Assembly (NCBI GenBank): GCA_023444705.1
Contig: JAEXMB010000091.1
Coordinates: 1-9,884, forward strand
Direction: 5' to 3'
Source of the DNA: Pseudomonadota bacterium
GTDB taxonomy: Bacteria; Pseudomonadota; Alphaproteobacteria; Micavibrionales; UBA2020
Length of the DNA: 9,884 nt
Positions 1-6,718 of this stretch are shown here, one piece after another. The notes beneath the pieces were generated by a model that was not told the origin of the DNA, did not search any database, and saw only the letters and a list, made by a program, of their open reading frames with translations. The first letter of the stretch is position 1, and every line of letters starts with the position of its first letter. The position numbers were made by a program, and so were the translations under genes.

Positions 1-1079
1 ATCGAGCCGTCGTGGCCGGTGTTCATGGCCGACAGCAAATCGAACGCCTCGGGGCCGCGCACCTCGCCCACGATGATGCGGTCAGGGCGCATACGCAGGC
101 AGTTTTTGATAAGGTCGCGCATCTTGACTTCGCCGATGCCCTCAAGGTTGGGCGGACGGGTCTCAAGACGCACGACGTGAGGCTGCTGCAGTTGCAATTC
201 GCAGGCGTCCTCGCAGGTGACGATACGCTCGTCAATGCTCATATAGCGCGTCAGGCAGTTAAGCATTGTTGTTTTACCCGAACCGGTACCGCCCGACACC
301 AGAACGTTGGCGCGGCAGGCACCGATGATCTTGATCATCTCGGCACAGGCGGGTGTCATCGCCTTGAACTCGACCAGCTTGTCGAGCGTCAGCTTTTCCT
401 TGGCGAATTTGCGGATGGTCATGCTGCAACCGTCCACCGCCAGCGGCGGAATGATGACGTTGACGCGGCTGCCGTCGGGCAGGCGTGCATCGCAGATAGG
501 CGAGGATTCATCGACGCGGCGGCCGATCACGCCCACGATACGCTGGCAGATGGTCAGCAGGTGCTGGTTGTCGCGGAATTCGATATTGGCGCGCTGGATC
601 TTGCCCTTCAATTCGATATAGATCGTCTTGGGCCCGTTGATCATGATGTCGGCGATGCCGTCCATCTCGAGCAATTCTTCAAGCGGGCCAAAGCCGAGCA
701 TATCGTCGGCGGCCTCCTTGGCGATCTGCTGGAGTTCGGCCGGTGTGACGTCAAGGCCGCGGAACTGGCCGATTTCCTGCACGGCAGAGAAAATCTCGTT
801 ACGTGCGGCTTCGGCATCCATGCGCGCCAGCGATTTGAGATCGATACCGTCGCGCAGGTCCGTCCAGATGCGCTTGCGCGCGCGCTCCATGCGCGGATTG
901 GTGGCAATACTTTCGCTGGGGGCGGCAACAGCCACTGTTTCCGGCGCCTTGGCGGCGGCGGGCACACTGGCGGGCGGCTTGTCCGCCTTGGGCGCTTCAA
1001 CAGCGGCGGGCGTCTCCTCCTTGGGCACCGGCGGGGCCGCCGGTTTCAGCGGCGCATCATCACTACGCTTGCCAAACAT
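1..1079 (-). CDS. cpaF: CpaF/TadA pilus assembly ATPase, 3' end cut by window edge
   Basis: Cytoplasmic hexameric secretion ATPase of the GspE/PilT superfamily; it powers Flp pilus assembly at the inner membrane. 359 codons are visible and the frame is still open at base 1; the family is usually about 420-500 residues, so the C-terminus lies outside. Seen: an Ala/Pro/Lys-rich linker (residues about 8-60), the N-terminal domain with DARLPDGSRVN (197-207), Walker A GGTGSGKTT (263-271), an aspartate box CEDACELQL (289-297), the Walker B strand DRIIVGEVRG (333-342) and NTGHDGS at the edge. A Cys sits where Ile is usual in the TIEDAAELQL-type motif. The ATG at 1079 is preceded by AAAGGAG with 7-nt spacing. 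It follows cpaE by 15 bp and is surely co-transcribed with it. Identity is secure. Confidence 0.97.
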   Translation of the reverse strand, partial: MFGKRSDDAPLKPAAPPVPKEETPAAVEAPKADKPPASVPAAAKAPETVAVAAPSESIATNPRMERARKRIWTDLRDGIDLKSLARMDAEAARNEIFSAVQEIGQFRGLDVTPAELQQIAKEAADDMLGFGPLEELLEMDGIADIMINGPKTIYIELKGKIQRANIEFRDNQHLLTICQRIVGVIGRRVDESSPICDARLPDGSRVNVIIPPLAVDGCSMTIRKFAKEKLTLDKLVEFKAMTPACAEMIKIIGACRANVLVSGGTGSGKTTMLNCLTRYMSIDERIVTCEDACELQLQQPHVVRLETRPPNLEGIGEVKMRDLIKNCLRMRPDRIIVGEVRGPEAFDLLSAMNTGHDGS

Positions 1080-1086
1080 TGCGCCG

Positions 1087-1093
1087 CTCCTTT
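1087..1093 (-). promoter_or_regulatory. Ribosome binding site of cpaF
   Basis: AAAGGAG lies 7 nt before the ATG at 1079, inside the 15-bp gap after the cpaE stop. It fixes the cpaF start, which matters because the gene has no in-window stop. Confidence 0.75.
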
Positions 1094-1094
1094 C

Positions 1095-2321
1095 CTACTT
1101 GCGGATGATCTTCTTGAACAGGCCAAGACGTCCTTGCACGCGCGGTTTGTCGTTGCCATCGGCCGCACTGTCGCCCGCCATGCGGCGCGCCAGTGCATCA
1201 AGCGTGCGGCGCAGCTCTGCCCCGCCCTTGCCGGCCACGACGGCATGCTGAGCGGCATCGGCTTGGGCAAAAATCTTTGGTTGATATGAAATAGTTGCGG
1301 CGGGATCAAGATCAAGAGCGGCGCGGATATCGCGCGCCGGCACATCGTCGCCACCGGCAATTCCCTGCATATTGACCACCAGATCGACATCGGCAGTGCC
1401 GCCGCGCAGCAATTTGATTTCCGACAGCAAGGCGCGCGTATTGCGCAAGACCGGCAGCATCGGCGCCGTGACCAGCGTAATATGCCCCGCCAGCGTCAGC
1501 AGTCTTTTTTGCACGGCATGCGACGCACCCGATGCGTCAAAAACCGTCAGCGGATAGGTTTGCATCAGGCGTTGCAACAGCTTTTCGACACCTTCGGCAT
1601 CCGTATGGTCGGCCAAAATGCCGTCGCCGCCGCTGAGCAGGACGCTCAGGTTTTCGTTGGCTTTTTGCAACAAGCGCCGAAGATCATCTTCACCGCCGCT
1701 GACACCGATGCGGATCACCTCGTTATAACCACTGCCGCCGTCAAGACCAAAGGCAATGCCAAGCGTGCCGCCACTGCCCGCAGCATCGGTCAGCAAGGTT
1801 TTGTGGCCAAGGTCCTCCGACGCGATCACCGCCAGCGATTGCGCCAGTGACGTGACGCCAACCCCGCCCTTGCCGCCGATCAGCACCGCCAGACGGCTGT
1901 CGGCAATACCCTTTTTATCCAAAAGCGTCTTGGCAATGACGTCGACCAGATCATCGGCGCTGACAGGCAGCACCAGATAGTCGCGCACGCCCATGCCGAT
2001 CAGGCTGCGGTACAGGTGGACATCGTTTTTCGGGCCGATCACGACAGCATCGGTACCTTGCGCGCAAACGCCCGCCAGTTCGCCAAGCCGGTCGATGAAG
2101 GCATCGCTGATGTCGGCGGTTTCGACGATCACCAGTTCGGGCGAAGCCTGATGGCCATAGGCCGCCACGGCTGTCGCAATATCGCCGTTTTGAATATCGA
2201 CCTGCACGCGCGCAAAGCGCCAGTCCGCAGCGACATCATGTGCCACGCGCTTGAGGCTTTCGCTTGACGCGAAAATCGCAACCCCCGCCTGCGGCAGCAA
2301 AATATTGGTGTGATCGGCCAT
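1095..2321 (-). CDS. cpaE: CpaE/TadZ atypical ParA/MinD-like pilus localisation ATPase
   Basis: Cytoplasmic factor of the TadZ family, which places Tad machines (often at a pole) and works with the CpaF ATPase. 408 residues: a receiver-like N-terminal domain (about 10-133) without an obvious phospho-acceptor acidic cluster, then a ParA/MinD-type domain (about 143-385). The P-loop reads GGKGGVGVTS (149-158): the signature Lys151 of the deviant Walker A is kept, but the usual second Lys before Thr is Val156. The switch I region is LLTDAAGSGG (176-185), where ParA proteins have DxDxQ-like residues; the Walker B-like strand is TVFDASG (259-265). The C-terminus is basic (RLGLFKKIIRK). The start is 3 bp after the cpaD stop with no clear Shine-Dalgarno, so translational coupling is likely. 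The family call is firm; weak or absent ATPase activity is inference. Confidence 0.93.
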   Translation of the reverse strand: MADHTNILLPQAGVAIFASSESLKRVAHDVAADWRFARVQVDIQNGDIATAVAAYGHQASPELVIVETADISDAFIDRLGELAGVCAQGTDAVVIGPKNDVHLYRSLIGMGVRDYLVLPVSADDLVDVIAKTLLDKKGIADSRLAVLIGGKGGVGVTSLAQSLAVIASEDLGHKTLLTDAAGSGGTLGIAFGLDGGSGYNEVIRIGVSGGEDDLRRLLQKANENLSVLLSGGDGILADHTDAEGVEKLLQRLMQTYPLTVFDASGASHAVQKRLLTLAGHITLVTAPMLPVLRNTRALLSEIKLLRGGTADVDLVVNMQGIAGGDDVPARDIRAALDLDPAATISYQPKIFAQADAAQHAVVAGKGGAELRRTLDALARRMAGDSAADGNDKPRVQGRLGLFKKIIRK

Positions 2322-2324
2322 ATT

Positions 2325-2975
2325 CTAGTTTCCCAAACCACTGGTCGACGCAGGAGGATAGAACAGTTCGTTAGGCTTTCCCGCCTGATATGTCTCGACA
2401 ACTGCGCCCGCGCGGCGGCTGCTACCCGCACCATTGCCATCGTTACCCATCAGGTCTGCGGGGCGCGCAATCATGCGGCTCAGCATATCCTTGCTCTCGC
2501 ACGAAACCTGATAATCCTGCATGTCTTCCAGGCTCTCGGCGCCCTGATAGCCCGGCATACGTTTACAATGATCGGGCGGACGCGCACTCAGGGCCGGATA
2601 GGAAAACACCGCCTGACCCGCAAGGCGCGCGTCGCTTACCGCGACATAGTCGACTTTCGTGCTCGTCATGCCTTCGCTCTGAAGAGTGGCAAGCACCTTG
2701 CGCATGTCGCGCTGTGCATCCTTGCGCGCTTGCGCATCAGTGCCGAGGTAGGACACCGTCACCGTCGCGGGGCCGTGCCCGCGCAGCTCATAGTCACGCG
2801 CAATACTGCGCAACTGGCCCGCGCTGACGTCATGCACGGGATAGGTATGGGTGGCGACATCTTCCTGCAACTGGATCTGCCCGGTGCGCAACTGCGACGG
2901 CGTCGTCATGTTGCACCCCGCCAGCATCACGGGGATCATCATCAAAAGCGCATAGCGCGTCATGGTGCGGTACAT
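2325..2975 (-). CDS. cpaD: CpaD-family pilus assembly lipoprotein
   Basis: Predicted outer-membrane lipoprotein of the Tad system, thought to help the CpaC secretin assemble; its exact role is poorly defined. From the ATG at 2975 the product is 216 residues, with a type II signal peptide ending in the lipobox LAGC and lipidated Cys21. The C-terminal half has the CpaD pattern: a first Cys137 (PPDHCKRM), a second Cys159 (QVSCES), then RPADL (171-175) and a Tyr-x-x-Gly-Lys segment (YQAGK, 196-200). An ATG at 2990 overlaps the cpaC stop (TGATG) and would add five residues. The 2975 start is preferred because GGGGGA sits 7 nt before it, the 2990 start has no such site, and the shorter form gives a normal signal peptide. 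The gene lies between cpaC and cpaE, as is standard. Confidence 0.9.
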   Translation of the reverse strand: MYRTMTRYALLMMIPVMLAGCNMTTPSQLRTGQIQLQEDVATHTYPVHDVSAGQLRSIARDYELRGHGPATVTVSYLGTDAQARKDAQRDMRKVLATLQSEGMTSTKVDYVAVSDARLAGQAVFSYPALSARPPDHCKRMPGYQGAESLEDMQDYQVSCESKDMLSRMIARPADLMGNDGNGAGSSRRAGAVVETYQAGKPNELFYPPASTSGLGN

Positions 2976-2982
2976 CGTCTTA

Positions 2983-2988
2983 TCCCCC
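2983..2988 (-). promoter_or_regulatory. Ribosome binding site deciding the cpaD start
   Basis: GGGGGA is 7 nt before the ATG at 2975 and lies within what would be codons 1-3 of a longer cpaD reading from 2990. It supports 2975 as the main start. Confidence 0.5.
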
Positions 2989-2989
2989 A

Positions 2990-4663
2990 TCAGTCGACCA
3001 TATAGCCAAAGTTCTGCTGGCCCGATACCGGCGCATCAGCCTTGGCACCATACGTGGCCTTCAGGTTGCGCACGAAATGTTGCGACAATCCGCTTGGCTG
3101 TTGCTGCTTGGCTACCGGCACAGGTTGCGGTGCCGCTGCGGGCGGCGCCAGCGCAGCCGCCTGCACGGCAGGAGCGGCATGTGGCTCCATCTGCCCCTGT
3201 TTCATCGGCAACGGCTGCGTTTTGATCGGTACAGGCACATGCGCGGGTGCGGCACGGCCCCGCGGCGTGAGCGGCACGTCAAGACCTTGGGTGCGCCGCT
3301 CTTCGCCAAAGGTGCGCACGGGGCGCGCCTCGGGAAGATCGCGCACGGTGCGGTCGACATAGCCTTCGTCAACCTTGAGCGCGGGGTTCATCGCAGGCGG
3401 TACCGGCGACGGCGCAGGAGCTGCAACGCTGGCCATCTGCGCGCGCGCCTCGGCAAACGGTTTGACGAGGAACGGCGTGACCATGATGATCAGCTCGGAT
3501 TCATCGCGCTGGAACGACTTGGATTTAAACAACTCGCCCAAAATCGGCAGCTTTCCGATACCGGGAATGGTATTAAAGTTGTCTGCCGTGCCGGACTGGA
3601 TCAGCCCCGCAATCATAATACTGCCGCCCGACGACATCTCCACCGTCGTTTCCGCGCGGCGCACGGTCAGGCCGGGAATATCGACGCCGCCCAGAGACAG
3701 GCCGAAATCTTCTGCCAGCGCCGATACTTCGGTTGCAAGGTGCAGGCTGATATTGTCTTCGGTCAGCACAGTCGGAGTGAAGTTGAGTGACACGCCGAAC
3801 TGCTTGAATTCAAGCGTAACCGTATTGCCGTCGTCGGTGGTGCCGACAGGCACTGGGAATTCGCCACCCGCAAGGAAGCCCGCAGTTTCACCCGAAATCG
3901 CGGTCAGGTTCGGCTCTGCCAGAGTATTGACCAGACCGTCGCGCTCAAGCGCATCGAGAGAAACCTGCAACGGGCCGAATTTGCCGTTATCATCGAAGAT
4001 CAGCGAGCCGGTCGCAAAGGGTTGCGGCGAACTCAAGCCGATACCGCTCCCGCTCAGCAAGCGGTCTTTGTAACTCGTTTCGATCCCATATTCACGCAAG
4101 ATACTGCGGCGCGCCTCCATGACTTTGACGTGCAGCATGACCTGCTGCTCGCCACGCACGCTCATCAGGTCGACCACAGTCTGGTTCGGTGCGGCAAAGC
4201 GCGCGGACAAATCGCGGATGCGGTTGGCTGCCAGCGGGCTTGACGCCGTGCCGGTAATGACCACGTTGCTGTTGATTGTCCGCACCGCGACGTTTTCCTC
4301 CGGAAAAAACTCTTTCATCGCATCAGACAGTGACGACTGGTCGACCTTGACATGGACGGAGATGTCGGCGAGCTGGTTGCCGTCGCCGTCAAAAGCAAGG
4401 ACGTTGGTGTCGCCGATTTCCTTGCCGACCAGATACAGGCGGCTTGAGCGCAACGTGCCCACATCGACGACGGTCGGGTTAGCGACCAGTACATCGGAAA
4501 CGCTTTCGCCCAGATCGACCGTCGCGGCCTTACCGGCAACCAGCTCGACCTTTTTGTTGATCCCCTTGGCCAGCGCGTCATGGCCGCTGGCCGTCATGAC
4601 GCAGAGCGCGCAGAGCGCCGCGAGCATCAGACGGATAGAGGTTTTATATACCGTCGGGTTCAT
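2990..4663 (-). CDS. cpaC: CpaC/RcpA outer-membrane secretin with long Pro/Ala-rich tail
   Basis: Multimeric outer-membrane channel for the Flp pilus. 557 residues from the ATG at 4663. A Sec signal peptide (basic start, hydrophobic core 12-27) has a likely cut after ALA (residues 30-32). The N-terminal pilus/secretin domain (about 36-107) carries DVLVANPTVVDV (57-68), followed by a BON-like segment (110-165). The secretin domain (about 240-402) has AEPNLTAISGE (249-259), GGEFPVPVG (266-274), FTPTVL (295-300), the PGIGKLPILGELF segment (367-379) and ELIIMVTPFLV (390-400). Residues 403-557 are an Ala/Pro-rich tail ending NFGYMVD. The reading frame is open upstream to 4795, but those 44 extra codons lie inside cpaB and precede the signal peptide, while GGGAGGG sits 7 nt before 4663. 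It ends at TGATG, where a possible alternative cpaD start overlaps. Confidence 0.96.
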   Translation of the reverse strand: MNPTVYKTSIRLMLAALCALCVMTASGHDALAKGINKKVELVAGKAATVDLGESVSDVLVANPTVVDVGTLRSSRLYLVGKEIGDTNVLAFDGDGNQLADISVHVKVDQSSLSDAMKEFFPEENVAVRTINSNVVITGTASSPLAANRIRDLSARFAAPNQTVVDLMSVRGEQQVMLHVKVMEARRSILREYGIETSYKDRLLSGSGIGLSSPQPFATGSLIFDDNGKFGPLQVSLDALERDGLVNTLAEPNLTAISGETAGFLAGGEFPVPVGTTDDGNTVTLEFKQFGVSLNFTPTVLTEDNISLHLATEVSALAEDFGLSLGGVDIPGLTVRRAETTVEMSSGGSIMIAGLIQSGTADNFNTIPGIGKLPILGELFKSKSFQRDESELIIMVTPFLVKPFAEARAQMASVAAPAPSPVPPAMNPALKVDEGYVDRTVRDLPEARPVRTFGEERRTQGLDVPLTPRGRAAPAHVPVPIKTQPLPMKQGQMEPHAAPAVQAAALAPPAAAPQPVPVAKQQQPSGLSQHFVRNLKATYGAKADAPVSGQQNFGYMVD

Positions 4664-4670
4664 ATCGATA

Positions 4671-4677
4671 CCCTCCC
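4671..4677 (-). promoter_or_regulatory. Ribosome binding site deciding the cpaC start
   Basis: GGGAGGG is 7 nt before the ATG at 4663 and shares one base with the cpaB stop codon TAG (4679-4677). It rules for 4663 over the much longer frame beginning at 4795. Confidence 0.8.
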
Positions 4678-5576
4678 TATTGCGCGACAGCTGCATCGTC
4701 GGGTTGTTCACCCGCGCGCACCGGCACGTTCTGCACGGCGGTTCCACTGTAGACCCGCACGTTATTGCTGTTGACTTTGGATTTACGCGCCGCATCGCTG
4801 AGCTTGCGCATCACCTCGCTGGTGGTCATGTCGGTAGTGATCGGCGTTGTCGCGCTTTCAACGGTGTCGTTTTCACCCAGGCGGCGCATGGCGAGCGTCA
4901 GCTTGCCCATATCCTTGGCAAGGACAAGTACCTCGGCTTGTTCGCGAGTGAGTTCCAGCGTAACAGTTTTGGCGACCTTGGCCTGACGGCCTTCTTCACT
5001 GGAAACCTGATCGACCCCAATCACGCGCACATTATTGATAATCGTCTGCGACGCATTGCGCGAAACGATGGCATTTCCTGCATCGCGCAAGGTGGAGGTC
5101 AAACGGACGCTATAGCTCAGAATGACATCAACGTGATCACCAGGGGAAATAAAGCCGCTCACCCCGGTATCGGGCTTGACCGCGATCGATATGGCGCGCA
5201 TGCCTGGCGCCAGACTGGCGGCCATGTAATTACCCGCACCTTTGACGTCGGCGATCAGGGCCTGACGGGTCAGCGGCTCGCCCGCCTCGACAGGGCGGCG
5301 CAGCGGCGACCCATAGACGCTCAGCTTCTTGAGATCAGGCTCGGAGCTTTTGGTGATGGAACCCGGGAAGATCGCGTCCTCGGCGACACCTTGCCAGCGC
5401 ACGTCCTCGGCTTTCAGGCGCGTGCCGGTTTCAAGCTTTCTGGTTGCCACAAGAATTTCAACGGTCGGCTTGGCCGACTTGTCGCGGCTGGGCGACAGCT
5501 TTGCCTGCACCAGCATGGCGACAATAATCGCCACCAGTACGGCACCACCCAAAATCATGACGACTGTCTTGTTCAT
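4677..5576 (-). CDS. cpaB: CpaB/RcpC Flp pilus assembly protein with SAF domain
   Basis: Periplasmic, membrane-anchored accessory protein associated with the secretin; SAF domains resemble beta-clip folds and may bind peptidoglycan or carbohydrate. 299 residues: one N-terminal transmembrane anchor (about 4-24), a SAF domain (about 39-108) beginning VEILVATRKLETGTRLKAED and ending with PVEAGEPLTR (95-104), then the RcpC/CpaB domain (about 118-232) with LAPGMRAISIAV (122-133), GFISPGDHVDVIL (141-153) and VTLELTREQAEVLVLAKDMG (205-224). A tail with VRVYSG (273-278) is typical of the family. The start at 5576 has a modest GGGGATG upstream. It is first in the tightly spaced cpaB-F run, after a 115-bp gap holding two hairpins. 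Confidence 0.95.
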   Translation of the reverse strand: MNKTVVMILGGAVLVAIIVAMLVQAKLSPSRDKSAKPTVEILVATRKLETGTRLKAEDVRWQGVAEDAIFPGSITKSSEPDLKKLSVYGSPLRRPVEAGEPLTRQALIADVKGAGNYMAASLAPGMRAISIAVKPDTGVSGFISPGDHVDVILSYSVRLTSTLRDAGNAIVSRNASQTIINNVRVIGVDQVSSEEGRQAKVAKTVTLELTREQAEVLVLAKDMGKLTLAMRRLGENDTVESATTPITTDMTTSEVMRKLSDAARKSKVNSNNVRVYSGTAVQNVPVRAGEQPDDAAVAQ

Positions 5577-5616
5577 ACGGTCATCCCCATCAGCCCGCAG
5601 GCCGTTTTCAGTATCA

Positions 5617-5633
5617 GAGCCGCGATACGGCTC
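5617..5633 (-). other. Hairpin 1 in the cpaA-cpaB gap
   Basis: Perfect inverted repeat GAGCCG / CGGCTC (5617-5622 and 5628-5633) around a 5-nt loop. It lies about 40 nt before the cpaB start and has no following T-run on the minus strand, so it is not a simple intrinsic terminator. As RNA it could act in stability, processing or pausing; function is unknown. Confidence 0.55.
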
Positions 5634-5636
5634 ACC

Positions 5637-5663
5637 CCACCCTTATTTTTGCACGAAGGGTGG
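5637..5663 (-). other. Hairpin 2 in the cpaA-cpaB gap
   Basis: Perfect 8-bp inverted repeat CCACCCTT / AAGGGTGG (5637-5644 and 5656-5663) with an 11-nt loop that is A-rich on the transcribed strand. It sits 28 bp past the cpaA stop and 3 bp before hairpin 1. There is no U-tract after the stem on the minus strand. A 3' end-protecting or processing element is possible; the DNA could also be a protein site. Confidence 0.55.
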
Positions 5664-5691
5664 CCCCGTTGGCAAGAAAAATTGTTGAATC

Positions 5692-6219
5692 CTAATGAAT
5701 TAAAAAAAGAAGCTCATGTAGTTTTTGAGCATAAGGCGGTGTATGAAAAACCGCAAAGACAGCACCAACCGCCAATGCAATTCCATAAGGGATCGCGTTA
5801 CGCCCCGCCTGCAGTTGCCCCACCCATCCCTGAGGTGCCGCATGAGCAAACGGCTTCTTCTTGCTGATATAGAGACCAAGCAACGCAAGAACACCACCCG
5901 CAATCCCCGTGAACATCACAAAAGGTGCCAGCCCCTTCAGGCCCAGCCATAGGGCCAGCACCGCCGCCAGCTTGGCATCGCCGCCGCCGAACAGGCCAAA
6001 CGCGAAAAGCGCAAAGGTCACACCCAGCATCAACACACCCGCCGCCAGATGCGGCCACAGCGGCGTGAAGTCCTGGGGCGCTATAACCACGGCGACAATA
6101 AACAAAACCGCGATCGTCAGGCACAGCCAGTTCGGAATGCGCAAAGAACGCCAGTCATGCACCGCGCCACAAACGGCCAGCATTAGCGTCATGATGAGCA
6201 ACAGCAGCGTGGTTGTCAT
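5692..6219 (-). CDS. cpaA: CpaA/TadV prepilin peptidase
   Basis: Inner-membrane aspartyl protease of the A24 family that cleaves the leader of Flp and of TadE-type pseudopilins. 175 residues and very hydrophobic, with about five or six membrane segments. Both catalytic aspartates are visible: Asp22 in HDWRSLRIPN (21-30) and Asp81 in the GxGD-type motif FGGGDAKL (77-84). It lacks the N-terminal Cys-rich methylase domain of PilD, as is normal for the short Tad enzymes. The ATG at 6219 is preceded by AAGGG (6226-6230) with 6-nt spacing. It follows flp by 72 bp, a gap largely filled by an intrinsic terminator, so cpaA probably depends on read-through or on a processed transcript. Identity is secure. 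Confidence 0.95.
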   Translation of the reverse strand: MTTTLLLLIMTLMLAVCGAVHDWRSLRIPNWLCLTIAVLFIVAVVIAPQDFTPLWPHLAAGVLMLGVTFALFAFGLFGGGDAKLAAVLALWLGLKGLAPFVMFTGIAGGVLALLGLYISKKKPFAHAAPQGWVGQLQAGRNAIPYGIALAVGAVFAVFHTPPYAQKLHELLFLIH

Positions 6220-6234
6220 TCAATACCCTTCCAT

Positions 6235-6268
6235 AAAAAAGAAACCCGCCTACAACGAGGCGGGCTTC
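6235..6268 (-). terminator. Rho-independent terminator directly after flp
   Basis: On the minus strand a 10-bp stem (arms 6268-6259 and 6250-6241; six G-C pairs at the loop end, one G-T wobble, then A-T and G-C pairs) with an 8-nt loop is followed at once by six T residues (6240-6235). It begins 23 nt after the flp stop. The T-run ends only about 2 nt before the cpaA ribosome-binding region. This is a classic intrinsic terminator and would let flp mRNA greatly exceed the downstream cpa mRNA. Confidence 0.9.
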
Positions 6269-6291
6269 TTTTCTCATGAAGTCAGCACAGC

Positions 6292-6489
6292 TTAGGGAGC
6301 TGCATAGCCTTCTTCGCCGAGCTTGTCGGATACACCGTCGAACATCGCTTCGATCTGGTCGCCCAGCGTGAACACGACGACCGAAATCGCAACGGCAATA
6401 CCGGCGGCGATCAGGCCGTATTCAATCGCGGTAGCGCCTTCCTGCGAGCGGAAAAAAGCTTCTGTCTTAGCCCAGAGTTTAAGCAACAT
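6292..6489 (-). CDS. flp: Flp/PilA-type major pilin
   Basis: Main structural subunit of the type IVc pilus. The 65-residue precursor has a hydrophilic leader of 18 residues ending QEG, then the Flp motif ATAIEYGLIAAGIAVA (19-34). CpaA should cut between Gly18 and Ala19; mature Glu5 and Tyr6 (Glu23, Tyr24) are the diagnostic pair. A single hydrophobic helix (about 25-43) precedes a short acidic tail, DGVSDKLGEEGYAAP. The mature pilin would be 47 residues, normal for Flp. AGGAGG lies 5 nt before the ATG, a strong site that suits high expression. It is flanked by an AT-rich 229-bp leader region and a strong terminator, so it is probably a largely separate transcription unit. Confidence 0.98.
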   Translation of the reverse strand: MLLKLWAKTEAFFRSQEGATAIEYGLIAAGIAVAISVVVFTLGDQIEAMFDGVSDKLGEEGYAAP

Positions 6490-6718
6490 GGTTCCCTCCT
6501 GATTGTTGCAGCGTCACGATAAAAGATGCAGCTGAACGATGTGTCCCCATCATCAAATGCCGTTCGCACCTTTTACCTTACAGTTTCAGCATATCATTGC
6601 AATCGATAAGATTCGGTAAATATTACGTCTATACATGTTAACGATTAAATATTCGGCGCAGTTTCCACAATGATGACTGCAATCTTAACAGTGTATAAAA
6701 TACTCGTAATATTTTTAC
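6490..6718 (-). promoter_or_regulatory. AT-rich flp promoter region between tadG and flp
   Basis: 229 bp with no convincing gene, clearly richer in A+T than the flanking coding DNA. It holds TTAA-N7-TAAA (6685-6699), one base from the CtrA pattern TTAA-N7-TTAA, and a TTAA-N3-TTAA pair (6638-6648). A 9-bp sequence also occurs in inverted orientation (6619-6627 and 6705-6713). I see no -35/-10 pair good enough to call. The flp ribosome binding site AGGAGG is at 6495-6500. A promoter is inferred from the context: a pilin gene with its own terminator after a long gap. Confidence 0.55.

Noticed and set aside
12..1289. Long open frame of 425 codons on the plus strand across cpaF
   Set aside because: It is the antisense of cpaF, whose minus frame has clear CpaF motifs. 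The plus-strand product is His/Arg/Gly-rich without domain features, typical of a shadow frame in GC-rich DNA.
4664..4795. Upstream extension of cpaC by 44 codons
   Set aside because: The extra stretch overlaps the end of cpaB, is Cys/Arg-rich, and would place the signal peptide internally. A strong ribosome site precedes the ATG at 4663.
4119..5867. Open frame of 582 codons on the plus strand
   Set aside because: It spans the antisense of cpaC, cpaB and cpaA including their gaps, and its product has no recognisable domain. The minus-strand genes account for this DNA.
6580..6605. TTGCAA with TAAGGT at 16-bp spacing as a sigma-70 promoter for flp
   Set aside because: The -10 match is poor and other equally weak pairs exist in the same AT-rich stretch, so no core promoter is called.
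6610..6614. GANTC (CcrM methylation) site in the flp promoter gap
   Set aside because: One such site is expected by chance in about 256 bp, so it carries no weight here.
6696..6716. AT-only stem (AAAATA / TATTTT) just after the tadG stop as a terminator
   Set aside because: A six-pair A-T stem is too weak for intrinsic termination and no proper U-tract follows; it is better read as part of an AT-rich control region.
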